Positions 46,288 through 56,349 of a stretch of 64,000 nt of DNA are shown piece by piece. A program made the position numbers and the translations under genes. Within the stretch, counting starts at the first letter, position 1, and each line of letters begins with the position of its first letter. Below the pieces are notes generated by a model. It was not told where the DNA came from. It saw only the letters and a list, made by a program, of their open reading frames with translations, and did not search any database. Source of the stretch: Rhizobium sp. SG_E_25_P2 (GTDB taxonomy: Bacteria > Pseudomonadota > Alphaproteobacteria > Rhizobiales > Rhizobiaceae); NCBI RefSeq assembly GCF_029892285.1, contig NZ_JARXVM010000007.1, forward strand, positions 177,136 to 241,135. The letters run 5' to 3'.

Positions 46288-47516
46288 TCGAAATCGGCGA
46301 TCAGGTCATCCGGCGATTCAAGCCCGATCGACAGACGGAAAACCCCGTCGCCGGCGAAACGCCTGTAGTCGTCAAGAGCAGCGTCCTTGAGACGGAAGGT
46401 CGACGCCATCATATCCTCGGTGTCGAGCAGCACCACGATCGATCGCTGATGACCGAGCGAAAAGGCGTAATGGACCACTTTCAGCCGCTTGGCGAGCGCC
46501 ATGGCCATAGCCTTGCGGTCGCCCTTGACGCGAAAGCCGATCATGCCGCCAGCGATGTCCATCTGGCGATCGGCGAGCGCTTTTTGCGGATGGCTGTCGA
46601 GGCCGGGATAGATCACTCGCTCGATGGCTGGGTGACATTCGAGGAAGGCCGCAACCTTTGCGGCTGTTTCCGAAATCATCCGCATGCGGGCGTAAAGCGT
46701 GTCGATGCCGCGCAGGATAAGCCAGGCGTTCTGCGCCGACAGCGTCGCGCCGAGATAGACGCCGGCGCGGGCGCGGATACGGGCGATATCAACCTTCGAG
46801 CCCGCCACGGCGCCGCCGAGCGCGTCGCCGTGACCATTCATGAACTTGGTCAGCGAATGGATGACAAGATCGACGCCGAGATCAACAGGCCGTGTGGCGA
46901 CAGGCGTCGCGAAGGTGGAATCGACGGAAACCTTGATCCCATGCGGCTTGGCAAGGGCGACGACCCCTTTGAGATCGGTCAGCCGCAGAATGGGATTGCA
47001 GGGGCTTTCGCAATGGATCAGGCGGGTATTGGGACGGATCGCCGCCTCGATCTCGTCCAGCCGAGACATGTTCACCGGCGTCACGTCAATGCCATAGTCC
47101 GGCAGGATGCGCTGGGCGAGTTCGGTGGCGCCCGCATAGCAAACATCTGAAACCACCAGATGATCGCCCGCCTTCAGAAAGGTGAAGAAGACGCCGGCGA
47201 TCGCCGCCATGCCGGTGGCGGAGCAAAGCGCGGCCTCGGCGTTTTCGAGCGCCGCCACCCGCATTTCCAGCTGCCGCACGGTGGGATTGGTCCAGCGGGC
47301 GTAGAGATAGGGCAGATCGGCGAGATCCTCGACGCCATCGGCCGAAAACGCCCCTTCGCCCGGCAAAAGCGCGTTGTTGACCGAGGCCGACAGATTGGGC
47401 GCGATCGCGCCGGTGGCCGGATCAATCGTAAGCCCTGCGTCGACGGCCCGCGTTTCGGGCCGCCAGTTGCGGATGTCGTCTGGGGACGGCGTTGTGAATT
47501 TTCCGGTTTCGCTCAC
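46269..47516 (-). CDS. Cys/Met-metabolism PLP-dependent enzyme (MetB/MetC/MGL family)
   Basis: A 415-aa enzyme. LYARWTNPTVRQLE binds cofactor and substrate of the neighbouring subunit, CSATGMAAIAGVF contacts the phosphate, VSVDSTFATP has Asp199, and the Schiff-base Lys224 is in HSLTKFMNGHGD. Members include cystathionine gamma-synthase/lyase and methionine gamma-lyase; the sequence does not decide between them. The start is GTG 47516, 7 bases after GGAGG. No SAM riboswitch fits in the 53-base gap upstream. Confidence 0.88.
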   Translation of the reverse strand: MSETGKFTTPSPDDIRNWRPETRAVDAGLTIDPATGAIAPNLSASVNNALLPGEGAFSADGVEDLADLPYLYARWTNPTVRQLEMRVAALENAEAALCSATGMAAIAGVFFTFLKAGDHLVVSDVCYAGATELAQRILPDYGIDVTPVNMSRLDEIEAAIRPNTRLIHCESPCNPILRLTDLKGVVALAKPHGIKVSVDSTFATPVATRPVDLGVDLVIHSLTKFMNGHGDALGGAVAGSKVDIARIRARAGVYLGATLSAQNAWLILRGIDTLYARMRMISETAAKVAAFLECHPAIERVIYPGLDSHPQKALADRQMDIAGGMIGFRVKGDRKAMAMALAKRLKVVHYAFSLGHQRSIVVLLDTEDMMASTFRLKDAALDDYRRFAGDGVFRLSIGLESPDDLIADFDQALCI

Positions 47517-47569
47517 GCCGTATCCTCCATTCCTTGCGACGACGGACGCGCTGGCGCGTTCTGTCGGCG

Positions 47570-48997
47570 TCAGTATTTCTTGTTCTTCTTGCCCTCGAAG
47601 GGGTTCACCGAACTCCGGTAGAAGATCCGGATCGGCACGCCGGCCAGACCGAAATCCTGCCGCAACCCGTTGATCAGATAACGCGTATAGCTTTCCGGCA
47701 GCGCTTCAGGACGCGAGCAGGAGATCATGAAGCCCGGCGGACGCGATTTCACCTGCGTCATATATTTCAGGCGAATGCGGCGGCCCGACACGGCTGGTGG
47801 CGGATGGCCCTGGGTCTGGTAATCGAGCCAGCGATTGAGCTTGGCGGTCGAGATGCGCTTGTTCCAGATCTTGTCGGTGTCGACGATCGCCTGCATCAAC
47901 CGGTCCAGCCCGTCGCCTGTTTGCCCCGACACGGTGATGGCGCGGATGCCGCGCGCCTGCGGCAGAAGCCGCTCGGTCTTTTCGCGGAGATCGGCGAGCA
48001 CTGCCTGGCGGTCCTCGATCAGATCCCATTTGTTGAAGGCGAGCACGGCGGCGCGGCCTTCCTTGATCACGAAATCGACAATATGCAGATCCTGCTTTTC
48101 GAACGGGATCGTGGCGTCGAAGACGATGACCACGGTTTCGGCGAAGCGTACGGCGCGCAGCGTGTCGGCGACCGACAGCTTTTCGAGTTTTTCGGTGATG
48201 CGCGAGCGGCGGCGCATGCCCGCGGTGTCGAACATCTTGATTTTGCGGCCGCGCCAATCCCATTCAACCGAAATGGAATCGCGGGTGATGCCGGCTTCCG
48301 GGCCGGTGAGCAGCCGATCTTCGCCGAGGAAGCGGTTGATCAGCGTGGACTTGCCGGCATTCGGACGACCAACGACAGCGATGCGCAGCGGCTTGGTGTC
48401 GTCATATTCGGGCTCGTAATCCTCGTCCTCGATGTCGTCGACATCTTCTCTCGGAACGACGACATCGGTTTCGGCGACATCTTCCTCTTCGAACGCGCGC
48501 TCTTCGCCGATGGCCGCGACGATTGCATCGCGCAGATCGAGCATGCCCTCGCCATGTTCGGCGGATATCGGGCAAGGTTCGCCCAGACCGAGGCCATAGG
48601 CGTCATAGAAGCCTGCGTCAGAGCCGCGCGCTTCAGCCTTGTTGGCGACCAGCACGACCGGCTTGCCGCGACGGCGCAGCATTTCGGCCAGCGTGTTGTC
48701 GACAGGCGTAAGCCCCATCTTGGCGTCGACCACGAACAGCGTGATGTCGGCCTCGTCGATGGCGAGCTCGGTCTGCTGGCGCATACGGCCTTGAAGCGAC
48801 TCCTCGTCGGCTTCTTCGAGACCGGCGGTGTCGATGATGCGGAAGCGCAGATCCATCAATTTGGCGTCGCCCGGCCTACGGTCGCGCGTCACGCCCGGCG
48901 TGTCGTCGACCAGCGCCAGCTTCTTGCCCACCAAGCGATTGAACAGGGTGGATTTGCCGACGTTCGGACGCCCGACGATAGCCACTGTGAAACTCAT
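47570..48997 (-). CDS. der: ribosome-biogenesis GTPase Der (EngA)
   Basis: A 475-aa protein with tandem GTPase domains: GRPNVGKST (9-17) and GRPNAGKST (about 211-219), each with a DTAG/DTPG switch ([19 protein letters not shown]) and NKAE / NKWD specificity motifs, linked by an acidic segment ([16 protein letters not shown]), then a KH-like C-terminal domain. Essential for 50S subunit assembly. GGAG is 6 bases before the ATG. It follows the YfgM-like gene by 31 bases, a conserved linkage. Confidence 0.97.
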   Translation of the reverse strand: MSFTVAIVGRPNVGKSTLFNRLVGKKLALVDDTPGVTRDRRPGDAKLMDLRFRIIDTAGLEEADEESLQGRMRQQTELAIDEADITLFVVDAKMGLTPVDNTLAEMLRRRGKPVVLVANKAEARGSDAGFYDAYGLGLGEPCPISAEHGEGMLDLRDAIVAAIGEERAFEEEDVAETDVVVPREDVDDIEDEDYEPEYDDTKPLRIAVVGRPNAGKSTLINRFLGEDRLLTGPEAGITRDSISVEWDWRGRKIKMFDTAGMRRRSRITEKLEKLSVADTLRAVRFAETVVIVFDATIPFEKQDLHIVDFVIKEGRAAVLAFNKWDLIEDRQAVLADLREKTERLLPQARGIRAITVSGQTGDGLDRLMQAIVDTDKIWNKRISTAKLNRWLDYQTQGHPPPAVSGRRIRLKYMTQVKSRPPGFMISCSRPEALPESYTRYLINGLRQDFGLAGVPIRIFYRSSVNPFEGKKNKKY

Positions 48998-49028
48998 GAA
49001 CCGCTCCGGACAAGTAGGATAGTTGGGA

Positions 49029-49706
49029 TCAGGACAGCTTGCCGCTGGCCGTGATCAAAGCAAGAAGTGTGCGCGCGCGGCTCGACGTTCCCGCCGGCGC
49101 TTCCGTGTCGTCGACGATCAGCTGCAGCCAATCGCGCGCCTTGGCGTAATCGCCGGATTTGAAGGCGGCAAGGCCCAAGGCCTCGCGCGCGCCATGGCGC
49201 ATAGAGGAGGCCGGCGTCGCCAGTTCTTCCACTTCCGCCGCCACCTTGGCGTAATCGCCGCTGTCGATCAACAACCACGCAGCGCGCAGACGCGCCACAT
49301 GCCGCATCGGCTCGGGAATAGAGGCGTCCTTGCCGATCGCCGAGAAGTCCGCGACCGCGCCAGCGGCGTCACCCTTTTCGGCCTTCAACGTAGCGAGACG
49401 CATGCGCGCCAACACCGGATAGGCGCCGAAACCATCCTTGGTGAGCGCCGCGAGTTCCTTTTCGGCGTCTGCCGTCCGGTTCTCGCCGGCGTCTTTGAGC
49501 GCCGTCAGGAAACGGTCGCCGGAAGCGGAGGATTGTTTGGCTTCCCACCACTGCCACGCGGTGGTTCCAGCAACACCGAGAACGATCAGAGCCGCGCCGC
49601 CGATGATGAGAGGCGCGAAACGCTTCCAGACGCTGCGCATCTGTTCCGAGCGCAGTTCCTCGTTCACTTCGCGAATGAAACTCTCATTTTCGTTCATCAT
49701 GGTCAT
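49029..49706 (-). CDS. YfgM-like membrane-anchored TPR protein
   Basis: A 225-aa protein. A short cytoplasmic N-terminus ([20 protein letters not shown]) precedes one membrane helix (about 30-50) and a periplasmic TPR-like domain ([49 protein letters not shown]). YfgM/TPR_21 proteins assist Sec-translocated proteins in the periplasm. The link to der is conserved in Proteobacteria; the BamB gene often between them is missing here. ATG 49706 or 49700 are both possible. Confidence 0.85.
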   Translation of the reverse strand: MTMMNENESFIREVNEELRSEQMRSVWKRFAPLIIGGAALIVLGVAGTTAWQWWEAKQSSASGDRFLTALKDAGENRTADAEKELAALTKDGFGAYPVLARMRLATLKAEKGDAAGAVADFSAIGKDASIPEPMRHVARLRAAWLLIDSGDYAKVAAEVEELATPASSMRHGAREALGLAAFKSGDYAKARDWLQLIVDDTEAPAGTSSRARTLLALITASGKLS

Positions 49707-49800
49707 CGTGGATTCCGTCTTGGCGCGGGTTTCGCATCAAAGGCCGCTTCTATCCGATTTTGACCGTAATGTAAGGGGGCGGAGCCGAGAATCTCGGAGC

Positions 49801-50388
49801 TTACCCCATAGCCATAACGGGTACGCCGATCAGCAGCATATGCAGCTTCATCACGATAGCGCCGTAAACGGCCAAGCCGATGACCACTGCCCCGACATCA
49901 TACGTCCAGGATTTGTAGGGACGTGGAAGCGCTTCGCCCCGCGCCATGCGCTTTTTGTAGGAGATCCGGACGACCACGGCCCAAGCGAGGAACACGGCAA
50001 ACAGGATCACCTGCACCGTCTCGCCATTGGCGAGAAGATGCGCGAAGGCCCAGATCTTGACCGAAGTGACCATCGGATGCTTGGTTTTGGCTGCGATATA
50101 GCCGGCCGGCAGGAAGCTCGAGGCGAGGACGATCATCGCGATCAGCATCAATGTCAGGGTAATGTGGCTCAGGAAAGCCGGCGGCGTATAGAGTATGCCG
50201 GTCTCCAGCCGCGCCTGGCCGAAGCCGTAGATCAACAGACAGAGCGTTGCGACCGATAAAACCGAGTGGAGAATGCGATAGACGGGCCGCCCGAGCGCCG
50301 CCACCGCCGCTTCGCGGGCGCCGGGCGCAACGGCCTGCGCGAGGTGCAAACCGACAAACAGCACGAGACCAAGCAAGAAAAGAACCAT
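49801..50388 (-). CDS. NnrU-family membrane protein
   Basis: A 195-aa protein with five to six membrane helices. RPVYRILHSVLSVATLCLLI, HPMVTSVKIWAFAHLLANG and YKSWTYDVGAVVIGLAVYG are NnrU signatures. The family was named from nitrite/nitric-oxide reductase regulation clusters, but many members, like this one, lie away from denitrification genes. The quinone/heme-related role is uncertain. ATG 50388 follows AGGGG. Confidence 0.85.
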   Translation of the reverse strand: MVLFLLGLVLFVGLHLAQAVAPGAREAAVAALGRPVYRILHSVLSVATLCLLIYGFGQARLETGILYTPPAFLSHITLTLMLIAMIVLASSFLPAGYIAAKTKHPMVTSVKIWAFAHLLANGETVQVILFAVFLAWAVVVRISYKKRMARGEALPRPYKSWTYDVGAVVIGLAVYGAIVMKLHMLLIGVPVMAMG

Positions 50389-50481
50389 CACCAACCCCTG
50401 AAGAAACAGGCCGACCTCGTCGGCGCTCCGGGCGACTTCTAGATCATTTTACAGCCGGGAGCAAAAGGCGACAAATCAGCG

Positions 50482-53400
50482 TCAACCAGTGGCGGCGTCA
50501 TTTTCCATCGGCCCGAGCAGCGCGGGCGCATGAAGACGGATCTTCTCGATCAGGCGATCAGGGGTCATCGGTTTTGCGATACTGTCAGCCAATCCCTCCG
50601 CCAGGCAGGCGCTCAGACAGGCATCGTCTCCACGGCTGGCGACGCCGATGATCGGCGGCGGCCCGCCGTGATGTTCAGCGGCGTCGATTTCACGTAGACG
50701 CGCCAGCAGCGCCGGCCCGGTTGCGTCAGGCGGGGTCAGGTCCATCAACACCAATGCAGGGCGCTTTTCACGCCAGGCGGCTTCCGCCGACGCGGCATCG
50801 GCGACAATCCGGCGGTTCAACCCGGCTTCGGTGAGAATCTGCTCGAAGAAGATCTGGTTGATGTCGTTGTCCTCAATCACCAGCACATCGGGTCCGGCTT
50901 CGCTCCTGTCATCCTCCTGTTCGACATCGATCGCAACGGCGGGCGTCCCGGAGTCCTGCCGCCGCGCCCTGATCACGTCGACCAGCGTGGCGCGCAGGAT
51001 CGGCATACGCACGGGCTTGGTGAGATAGGCGTCGACTGGGATCGAGGCGGCGGGCGCGCCGCTGGCGAGTTCGCCCGACGCGAGCATGATCACCGGCAGG
51101 GCGGCAAAGGCAGGTTCGGCCCGCAGGCGCTCAACGAGGTCGCAGCCGCTTTCGCCGGGCATGGTTTCATCGACCACGATCGCATCGAGCGGCAAACCGC
51201 TCTCGGATGCCGCCCGGACGATGGAATAGCCGGTCTCCGCGTCGGCCGCGCCCACGCATTCAAATCCCCAACCGCCGATATTGTCGCAAAGAATCGATCG
51301 GGTCTGTTCGTGATCGTCGATCACCACGATACGGGCGCCCGCGAGATCGGCAGGCAACGGCTCCTGGCGACGGCCTTCGGCTGCCACCTGGGCCGGAAGC
51401 GCAAACGAAAACTCAGATCCCGAGCCCTCGACGCTGTGGACCGTGATGACGCCGCCCTGGATCTGCGCCAGACGTTGGGCGATCGCCAGCCCAAGACCGG
51501 AACCGGTGCTGCGCGAGATCGACAGGTCGATTTGCGAGAATTTTTCGAAGATCGTGTCGAGCTTGTCGGCAGGGATGCCGACGCCGGTGTCCTCGACGCG
51601 CACTTGCAGGATGACATTGCCGGCGCTGTCGGGCGTTGCATGAACAGAGGCCAGCACATAACCGCGCTCGGTGAACTGGATCGCGTTGGAGATGAGATTG
51701 GTGAGAACCTGCCTGAAGCGTCCAGCGTCGCCCATGATCTTGGCGGGCAACTCGCCTTTGCGCTCGACGATAAGCTCGAGGTCCTTCTCGGCCGCGCGGC
51801 TGGCGAACAGGGTGGCGACGTCATCCAGCGCCTCGGCGGGATTGAACGCGGCGTATTTGAGCTGGATATGACCGGAGTCCAGCTTGGAGAATTCGATGAT
51901 ATCGTTGATGATCGCCATCAACGCCTTGCCGGATTTCTGAATGATCCCGATGAAGGCGCGTTGACGGGTATCGAGCGGCGACTTGGCCAGCAATTCGGCC
52001 ATGCCGAGAATGCCGTTGAGCGGCGTGCGGAATTCCACCCCGATATTGGCGAGGAATTCGGATTTCACCTTGTCGGCGGTCTCAGCTTTCGCCACCAGCC
52101 GCTGCAGTTCGTTTTCGCGTTCGACATTGGCGGTCTGATCCGAGACGAGCAGCACGCCCTGCCCATCGCCGCTCCAGCGCAACTCAACCTTGAACCAGCG
52201 ACCATTTGCCAACTGGTAGCGACGTGTCAGATTACGGTGATTGGTGACGGCGTCCACGGCCTCAGCGCGAAGCCCCGCGCGGTCCTCGCCCGTTTCGGCG
52301 AATTCCAACGCGTCAAAGCCGACGCGCCAATCACTCCCGACCTCAAGCGCTTCGGCCGGCACATCGAAGATGTTCGGCATCGCCTTGTTCGCGAACACGA
52401 TTCTTTCATTCTCGATGACGCAGACGCCTTGCGGCATCGTTTCGGTCGCATTCTTGATCAAACGATAGGCGTTATCGACCTCCGCGCGGGCTTCGGTCAC
52501 ATCCTGGTCGCGCCGGCGCAGGTCCGTGACGTCGAAGTAGCACAGCATGATTCGGCCGCGCGATAATTTGATGCTCGAATAAAGATAACTCATGCCGTCG
52601 TGCAGCACGATTTCGCGCGGCGTGATCGGCGACGCCAGGATCTCGTCAATCCGTTGGCGGCTGTATTCTTGCCAGGACTTCTCCAGTCCCAAGCGGCGAT
52701 GGCTCTCTTCAAGAAGGATGGCGAAAGGCTTGCCGTTCATGCTGGCAAGCCATTCGCACGGCATATCCTTCCACAGATGCCGGTGATAGGCGTCATTCAT
52801 CATCTGGATATTCAGGGAGGAATCCAGCACGAGAATACCGACATCGATGTTGGAGATGATGTCTTCTATGTCTTTCAGGATTTCGGCGGTCTTGCGCGAG
52901 GCCTCTTCCAGCATGAGTTCGCGCTGACGCAGGCCGGTGATGTCGGTGATCGCGCCAACCAGATAGCTCAGGCCCCGTTCGGTGCGCACGAGATCGGTCC
53001 TGGCCATACCGCGGATTGCTCCATCGGCGGTGGGGATGTCGATCTCGTGCTGAACGGTTTCGTTTTGGTTCAGGGTGCGTTCGTTGCAGTCTGCCAGATA
53101 GCGCGCGCGCTCGGGCGAGAACATGTCGTGTTCGGTCTTGCCGATCAGGTCGCCGGGCTCGGCCCCCCACAACTCGCTGAATCGGCGATTGGCGTAGACG
53201 AGCTTATGCTCCATGTCCCGCGCGAAAGTCGCGACCGGCAATCGATCCAGAAGCTCGCGGTAAAGGCTGATCTCCTGAACATGCTGGTCGAGCAACTCTT
53301 CCCGCAACTTCATGTCCGTCACGTCGATCCGCATGCCGAGGACCGAGCCGTCAGTCAGGCGACGGTTCATGAATTGGATATGCCGTCCGTTGGGCAGCAA

Positions 53401-54123
53401 TACCTGGTCTGCCGCAACATCGCGCGCATGCCATTCAACTCGCGTCTCGATCCAGGCTTCCTTTGCCTCCACGCCGGGCGGATAGGCCTGCGGCCAGGTG
53501 CGACTGAAGAAATCGTAGAGTCGACCGCTGAATTCGTGGAAGGAGATGCCGATCACCAGTCCTTCGACACCTGAATAGTAGGCCCAGAGCCGGTCATTCG
53601 CATAGACAAGTCGCCCGTCCGGAGACCAGAGCACGACGCCAACGTCGAGAACATCGAGCACCGCATGGATCTGACTGAAATCTATCCCGAGCGGCAAGGC
53701 GTTATGCGGCTGGACAGCCGCCTTCTTTTCAGCCGGCGGCGTCAACGCCATCACATCGAAACGGCAGTAAAGGAAGATCTGCCCGTCATCCAGCTGAAAC
53801 CGCTCGAGCTCGACATTGAAAAAGCCCCTGCCCGAGGGATCGAGGTAATGGCCGGATTGCTCGTCGCCGAACACGACGCAGGCGCGTTCCTTGTCGTGAA
53901 GGTCGAGACCGGCATCAAGGCCCAAATCGCGACCGGTTCGCCCCAGCAGATCATCGGGCGCAGCGTCAAACAGGCGGGCAAAGGCGACGTTGACCGCCAC
54001 AAAGGCCAGTTGGCTATCCTTCACGAAAGCAGGCGCGTCGAGTTGGAGAACCCGATCGCAGACCGTCCTCAGCAATGGATCCTCAGAATGCCGCACAAAT
54101 TTCTCCGGGCCGTCGCCAACCAT
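50482..54123 (-). CDS. multi-PAS hybrid histidine kinase-like protein lacking the phospho-acceptor His
   Basis: About 1213 aa, no membrane helix. Five PAS-like domains (about 20-130, 150-275, 285-400, 415-540, 550-670), a HisKA dimerisation helix pair (about 680-750), HATPase (about 760-915 with NLISNAIQFT, DTGVGIP, GSGLGLAI), REC1 (about 930-1050, Asp985, Lys1036) and REC2 (about 1078-1200, Asp1128, Lys1184). The H-box reads FLANIGVEFRTPLNGIL where the family has NMSHEIRTPLNGIL: Val696 replaces the phosphorylated His and Gly replaces the Ser, while the ATP site is intact. ATG 54123 is used; TTG 54129 is possible. Divergent from the MttB-family gene. Confidence 0.9.
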   Translation of the reverse strand: MVGDGPEKFVRHSEDPLLRTVCDRVLQLDAPAFVKDSQLAFVAVNVAFARLFDAAPDDLLGRTGRDLGLDAGLDLHDKERACVVFGDEQSGHYLDPSGRGFFNVELERFQLDDGQIFLYCRFDVMALTPPAEKKAAVQPHNALPLGIDFSQIHAVLDVLDVGVVLWSPDGRLVYANDRLWAYYSGVEGLVIGISFHEFSGRLYDFFSRTWPQAYPPGVEAKEAWIETRVEWHARDVAADQVLLPNGRHIQFMNRRLTDGSVLGMRIDVTDMKLREELLDQHVQEISLYRELLDRLPVATFARDMEHKLVYANRRFSELWGAEPGDLIGKTEHDMFSPERARYLADCNERTLNQNETVQHEIDIPTADGAIRGMARTDLVRTERGLSYLVGAITDITGLRQRELMLEEASRKTAEILKDIEDIISNIDVGILVLDSSLNIQMMNDAYHRHLWKDMPCEWLASMNGKPFAILLEESHRRLGLEKSWQEYSRQRIDEILASPITPREIVLHDGMSYLYSSIKLSRGRIMLCYFDVTDLRRRDQDVTEARAEVDNAYRLIKNATETMPQGVCVIENERIVFANKAMPNIFDVPAEALEVGSDWRVGFDALEFAETGEDRAGLRAEAVDAVTNHRNLTRRYQLANGRWFKVELRWSGDGQGVLLVSDQTANVERENELQRLVAKAETADKVKSEFLANIGVEFRTPLNGILGMAELLAKSPLDTRQRAFIGIIQKSGKALMAIINDIIEFSKLDSGHIQLKYAAFNPAEALDDVATLFASRAAEKDLELIVERKGELPAKIMGDAGRFRQVLTNLISNAIQFTERGYVLASVHATPDSAGNVILQVRVEDTGVGIPADKLDTIFEKFSQIDLSISRSTGSGLGLAIAQRLAQIQGGVITVHSVEGSGSEFSFALPAQVAAEGRRQEPLPADLAGARIVVIDDHEQTRSILCDNIGGWGFECVGAADAETGYSIVRAASESGLPLDAIVVDETMPGESGCDLVERLRAEPAFAALPVIMLASGELASGAPAASIPVDAYLTKPVRMPILRATLVDVIRARRQDSGTPAVAIDVEQEDDRSEAGPDVLVIEDNDINQIFFEQILTEAGLNRRIVADAASAEAAWREKRPALVLMDLTPPDATGPALLARLREIDAAEHHGGPPPIIGVASRGDDACLSACLAEGLADSIAKPMTPDRLIEKIRLHAPALLGPMENDAATG

Positions 54124-54404
54124 CGTCAATTTCTATCAGCCGGCCGTTTAATAAGAAGTGAACCATATTCTCTTTTTGCGCCGTTGGCGGAATTTTGACG
54201 TCAATCGGGAGGTCTTGCAGGCCTGCCGCAAGCAGAACAGCCGCTGGCCTTTGCGCGGCAAGCCGCCGGGCTTCGGTGTCGCTTTTACGAGCGGGTCCGA
54301 AGGCTGCGTTTGACATGATGGCCGGCAGCAGGCGCGGCACCTCCACGCTGGCGGAAACGGCGCCTTTCGCGCCCGATCAAGCAATGACAACAAGCGAGAA
54401 CGAC

Positions 54405-55988
54405 ATGAGCGCGGAAGGCACACAGGCAGTCATCATGCAAGAGGAAGCATCGGGCGAAGGCCGCCGCCGCCGCGCCGGTGGAAGAGGCGCCGACCGCTCG
54501 CGCCGAACTGCAGGTCCCTCCTATCTCAATCTCGTCAACGGCCGGCCGCGCACCGAACTTCTCTCCGCCGACCAGCTTGAAGCCGTGCATAACGCCTCGC
54601 TGACCGTGCTTGAGGAAATCGGCATGGATATCATGCTGCCTGAGGCGCGCGAGATCATGAAGGCGCATGGCGCGCATGTGGTCGAGGGCTCGGAGCGAGT
54701 CCGCTTCGATCGCGGCTTGATCATGGACATGATCGCCACCGTGCCGAAGGAATTCACGCTGCACGCCCGCAACCCGATGCGTCATGTCAAAATGGGCGGC
54801 GACAACCTCGTTTTCGCACAGATCGCCTCGGCGCCCTTCGTCTCAGACATGGATGGCGGCCGCCGCACCGGCAACCAGGCCGACTACCGCAATCTCGTCA
54901 AACTCGCCCAATGCTACGACATCATCCACACTACCGGCGGCTATCCCGTCGAGCCGGTGGACATTCACGCTTCTGTCCGCCATCTCGACTGCCTGTCGGA
55001 TATGGTGAAGCTGACGGACAAGCCCTTCCACGCCTATTCGCTCGGCAAACAGCGCAATGAGGACGCGCTGGAGATCGCCCGCATCGGCCGCGGCATCAGC
55101 TGGGAGCAGATGGAGCGCGAGCCGTCGCTCTTCACCATCATCAACTCGTCTTCACCGCTGCGTCTCGACGGCCCGATGCTGCAGGGCATCATCGAAATGT
55201 CCTCGCGCAATCAGGTCGTCATCCTCACGCCATTCACGCTGGCCGGCGCCATGGCTCCGGTGACGATCGCCGGCGCGGTCGTGCAGCAGAACGCCGAGGC
55301 GCTGTGCGGCATCGCGTTTACCCAGATGGTCCGTCGCGGCGCCCCCGCCGTCTATGGCGGCTTCACCTCCAATGTCGACATGAAGACCGGCGCGCCCGCC
55401 TTCGGCACCCCCGAATATATGAAAGCCGTCATTGCCGGCGGACAGCTCGCCCGCCGCTACGGTTTCCCCTATCGCACTTCCAACACCAATGCGGCGAACA
55501 CGCTCGACGCCCAGGCCGCTTATGAATCGGTGTTCTCGCTGTGGGGCGTGGTCGAAGGCGGCGGCAATTTCGTCATGCATTCTGCCGGCTGGACCGAGGG
55601 CGGCCTGACGGCGTCTTATGAAAAATTCATTCTCGACGTCGATCTCTTGCAGATGGTCGCCGAGTTCCTCAAGCCGCTCGACGTCTCGGACGACGCGCTC
55701 GGCCTCGACGCCATTCGCGACGTCGGTCCCGGCGGCCACTATTTCGGCACCCAACACACGCTGGCGCGCTATGAAACCGCGTTTTATTCCCCGATCCTGT
55801 CGGACTGGCGCAACAACGAGACCTGGGTGGAAGCCGGCAGCCCGACGACCTTCCAGCACGCCAATCGCGTCTGGAAGGAAAAGCTCGCGGCCTATGAACA
55901 GCCGGCGCTCGATCCGGCGATCGAGGAGGAACTCGACGCATTTGTCGCGCGCCGCAAGGCCGAGGGCGGCGTTCCGACCGACTTCTGA
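54405..55988 (+). CDS. MttB-family (trimethylamine methyltransferase-like) protein, no pyrrolysine codon
   Basis: About 527 aa. After an Arg-rich N-terminus the TIM-barrel shows the MttB family pattern: LSADQLEAVHNASLTVLEEI, FAQIASAPFVSDMDGGRRTG, LTDKPFHAYSLG, INSSSPLRLDGPML, YGGFTSNVDMKTGAPAFGTP and GGHYFGTQHTLARYE. There is no in-frame TAG, so it belongs to the non-Pyl branch that demethylates quaternary amines such as glycine betaine. No corrinoid protein or corrinoid:THF methyltransferase gene is adjacent. ATG 54405 matches family length; ATG 54384 is possible. It shares a 280-base divergent region with the hybrid kinase. Confidence 0.82.
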   Translation: MSAEGTQAVIMQEEASGEGRRRRAGGRGADRSRRTAGPSYLNLVNGRPRTELLSADQLEAVHNASLTVLEEIGMDIMLPEAREIMKAHGAHVVEGSERVRFDRGLIMDMIATVPKEFTLHARNPMRHVKMGGDNLVFAQIASAPFVSDMDGGRRTGNQADYRNLVKLAQCYDIIHTTGGYPVEPVDIHASVRHLDCLSDMVKLTDKPFHAYSLGKQRNEDALEIARIGRGISWEQMEREPSLFTIINSSSPLRLDGPMLQGIIEMSSRNQVVILTPFTLAGAMAPVTIAGAVVQQNAEALCGIAFTQMVRRGAPAVYGGFTSNVDMKTGAPAFGTPEYMKAVIAGGQLARRYGFPYRTSNTNAANTLDAQAAYESVFSLWGVVEGGGNFVMHSAGWTEGGLTASYEKFILDVDLLQMVAEFLKPLDVSDDALGLDAIRDVGPGGHYFGTQHTLARYETAFYSPILSDWRNNETWVEAGSPTTFQHANRVWKEKLAAYEQPALDPAIEEELDAFVARRKAEGGVPTDF

Positions 55989-56289
55989 TCCAGAGACATC
56001 AAAACGCGGCCCGGCGACGACGCCGGTCCGCCCGCCTTTTCGCAAAAGCGAAACAGGTCTTGACTTTGACGGCGAAATGCACGACATGCAGGCCAGCTTT
56101 CCCCTAAAGGGCGCCGCGTGAGCTGCCCGCACGACCACGGATGAAAGCCCTCGTTACGGGGGAACCGGTGAGCGTCGATCAAAGGCAAAGCGCGGTCTCG
56201 AACGCCCCATGCATTCGATGCGCCGGAAAGCGAATTTCAGAAACGAACAACAAGTTCCCATGTCACGCGGGGTTCTTGAGCCAGACGCA

Positions 56290-56315
56290 CCGGATGGACA
56301 ATGATGTCTATCCGG
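56290..56315 (+). promoter_or_regulatory. leader hairpin upstream of RhlE-type helicase
   Basis: CCGGATGGAC (56290-56299) pairs with GTCTATCCGG (56306-56315) with one mismatch and a 6-base loop, 35 bases before the GTG. It lies in the 361-base gap 55989-56349, which otherwise holds only a weak promoter candidate (TTGACT at 56060-56065) and no gene. A long structured leader is common for cold-shock-type helicase genes; the role here is inferred. Confidence 0.35.
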
Positions 56316-56349
56316 CGGAGCTGTTTGGCCCCCGAAAGGTAGACTAACT

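Noticed and set aside
47517..47569. SAM riboswitch upstream of the Cys/Met-metabolism enzyme
   Set aside because: Only 53 bases separate it from der, and no conserved SAM-II pattern is visible.
54195..54204. 10-bp palindrome TTGACGTCAA in the kinase/MttB divergent region
   Set aside because: Short palindrome expected by chance in this much DNA; no second half-site or spacing pattern to support an operator.
54195..54404. Upstream extension of the MttB-family gene to TTG 54195
   Set aside because: Would add 70 residues with no family resemblance and no ribosome site; ATG 54405 gives the usual length.
56077..56121. 14-codon open frame in the helicase leader (starting MHDMQ)
   Set aside because: No ribosome site and far from the GTG; too little to call a leader peptide.
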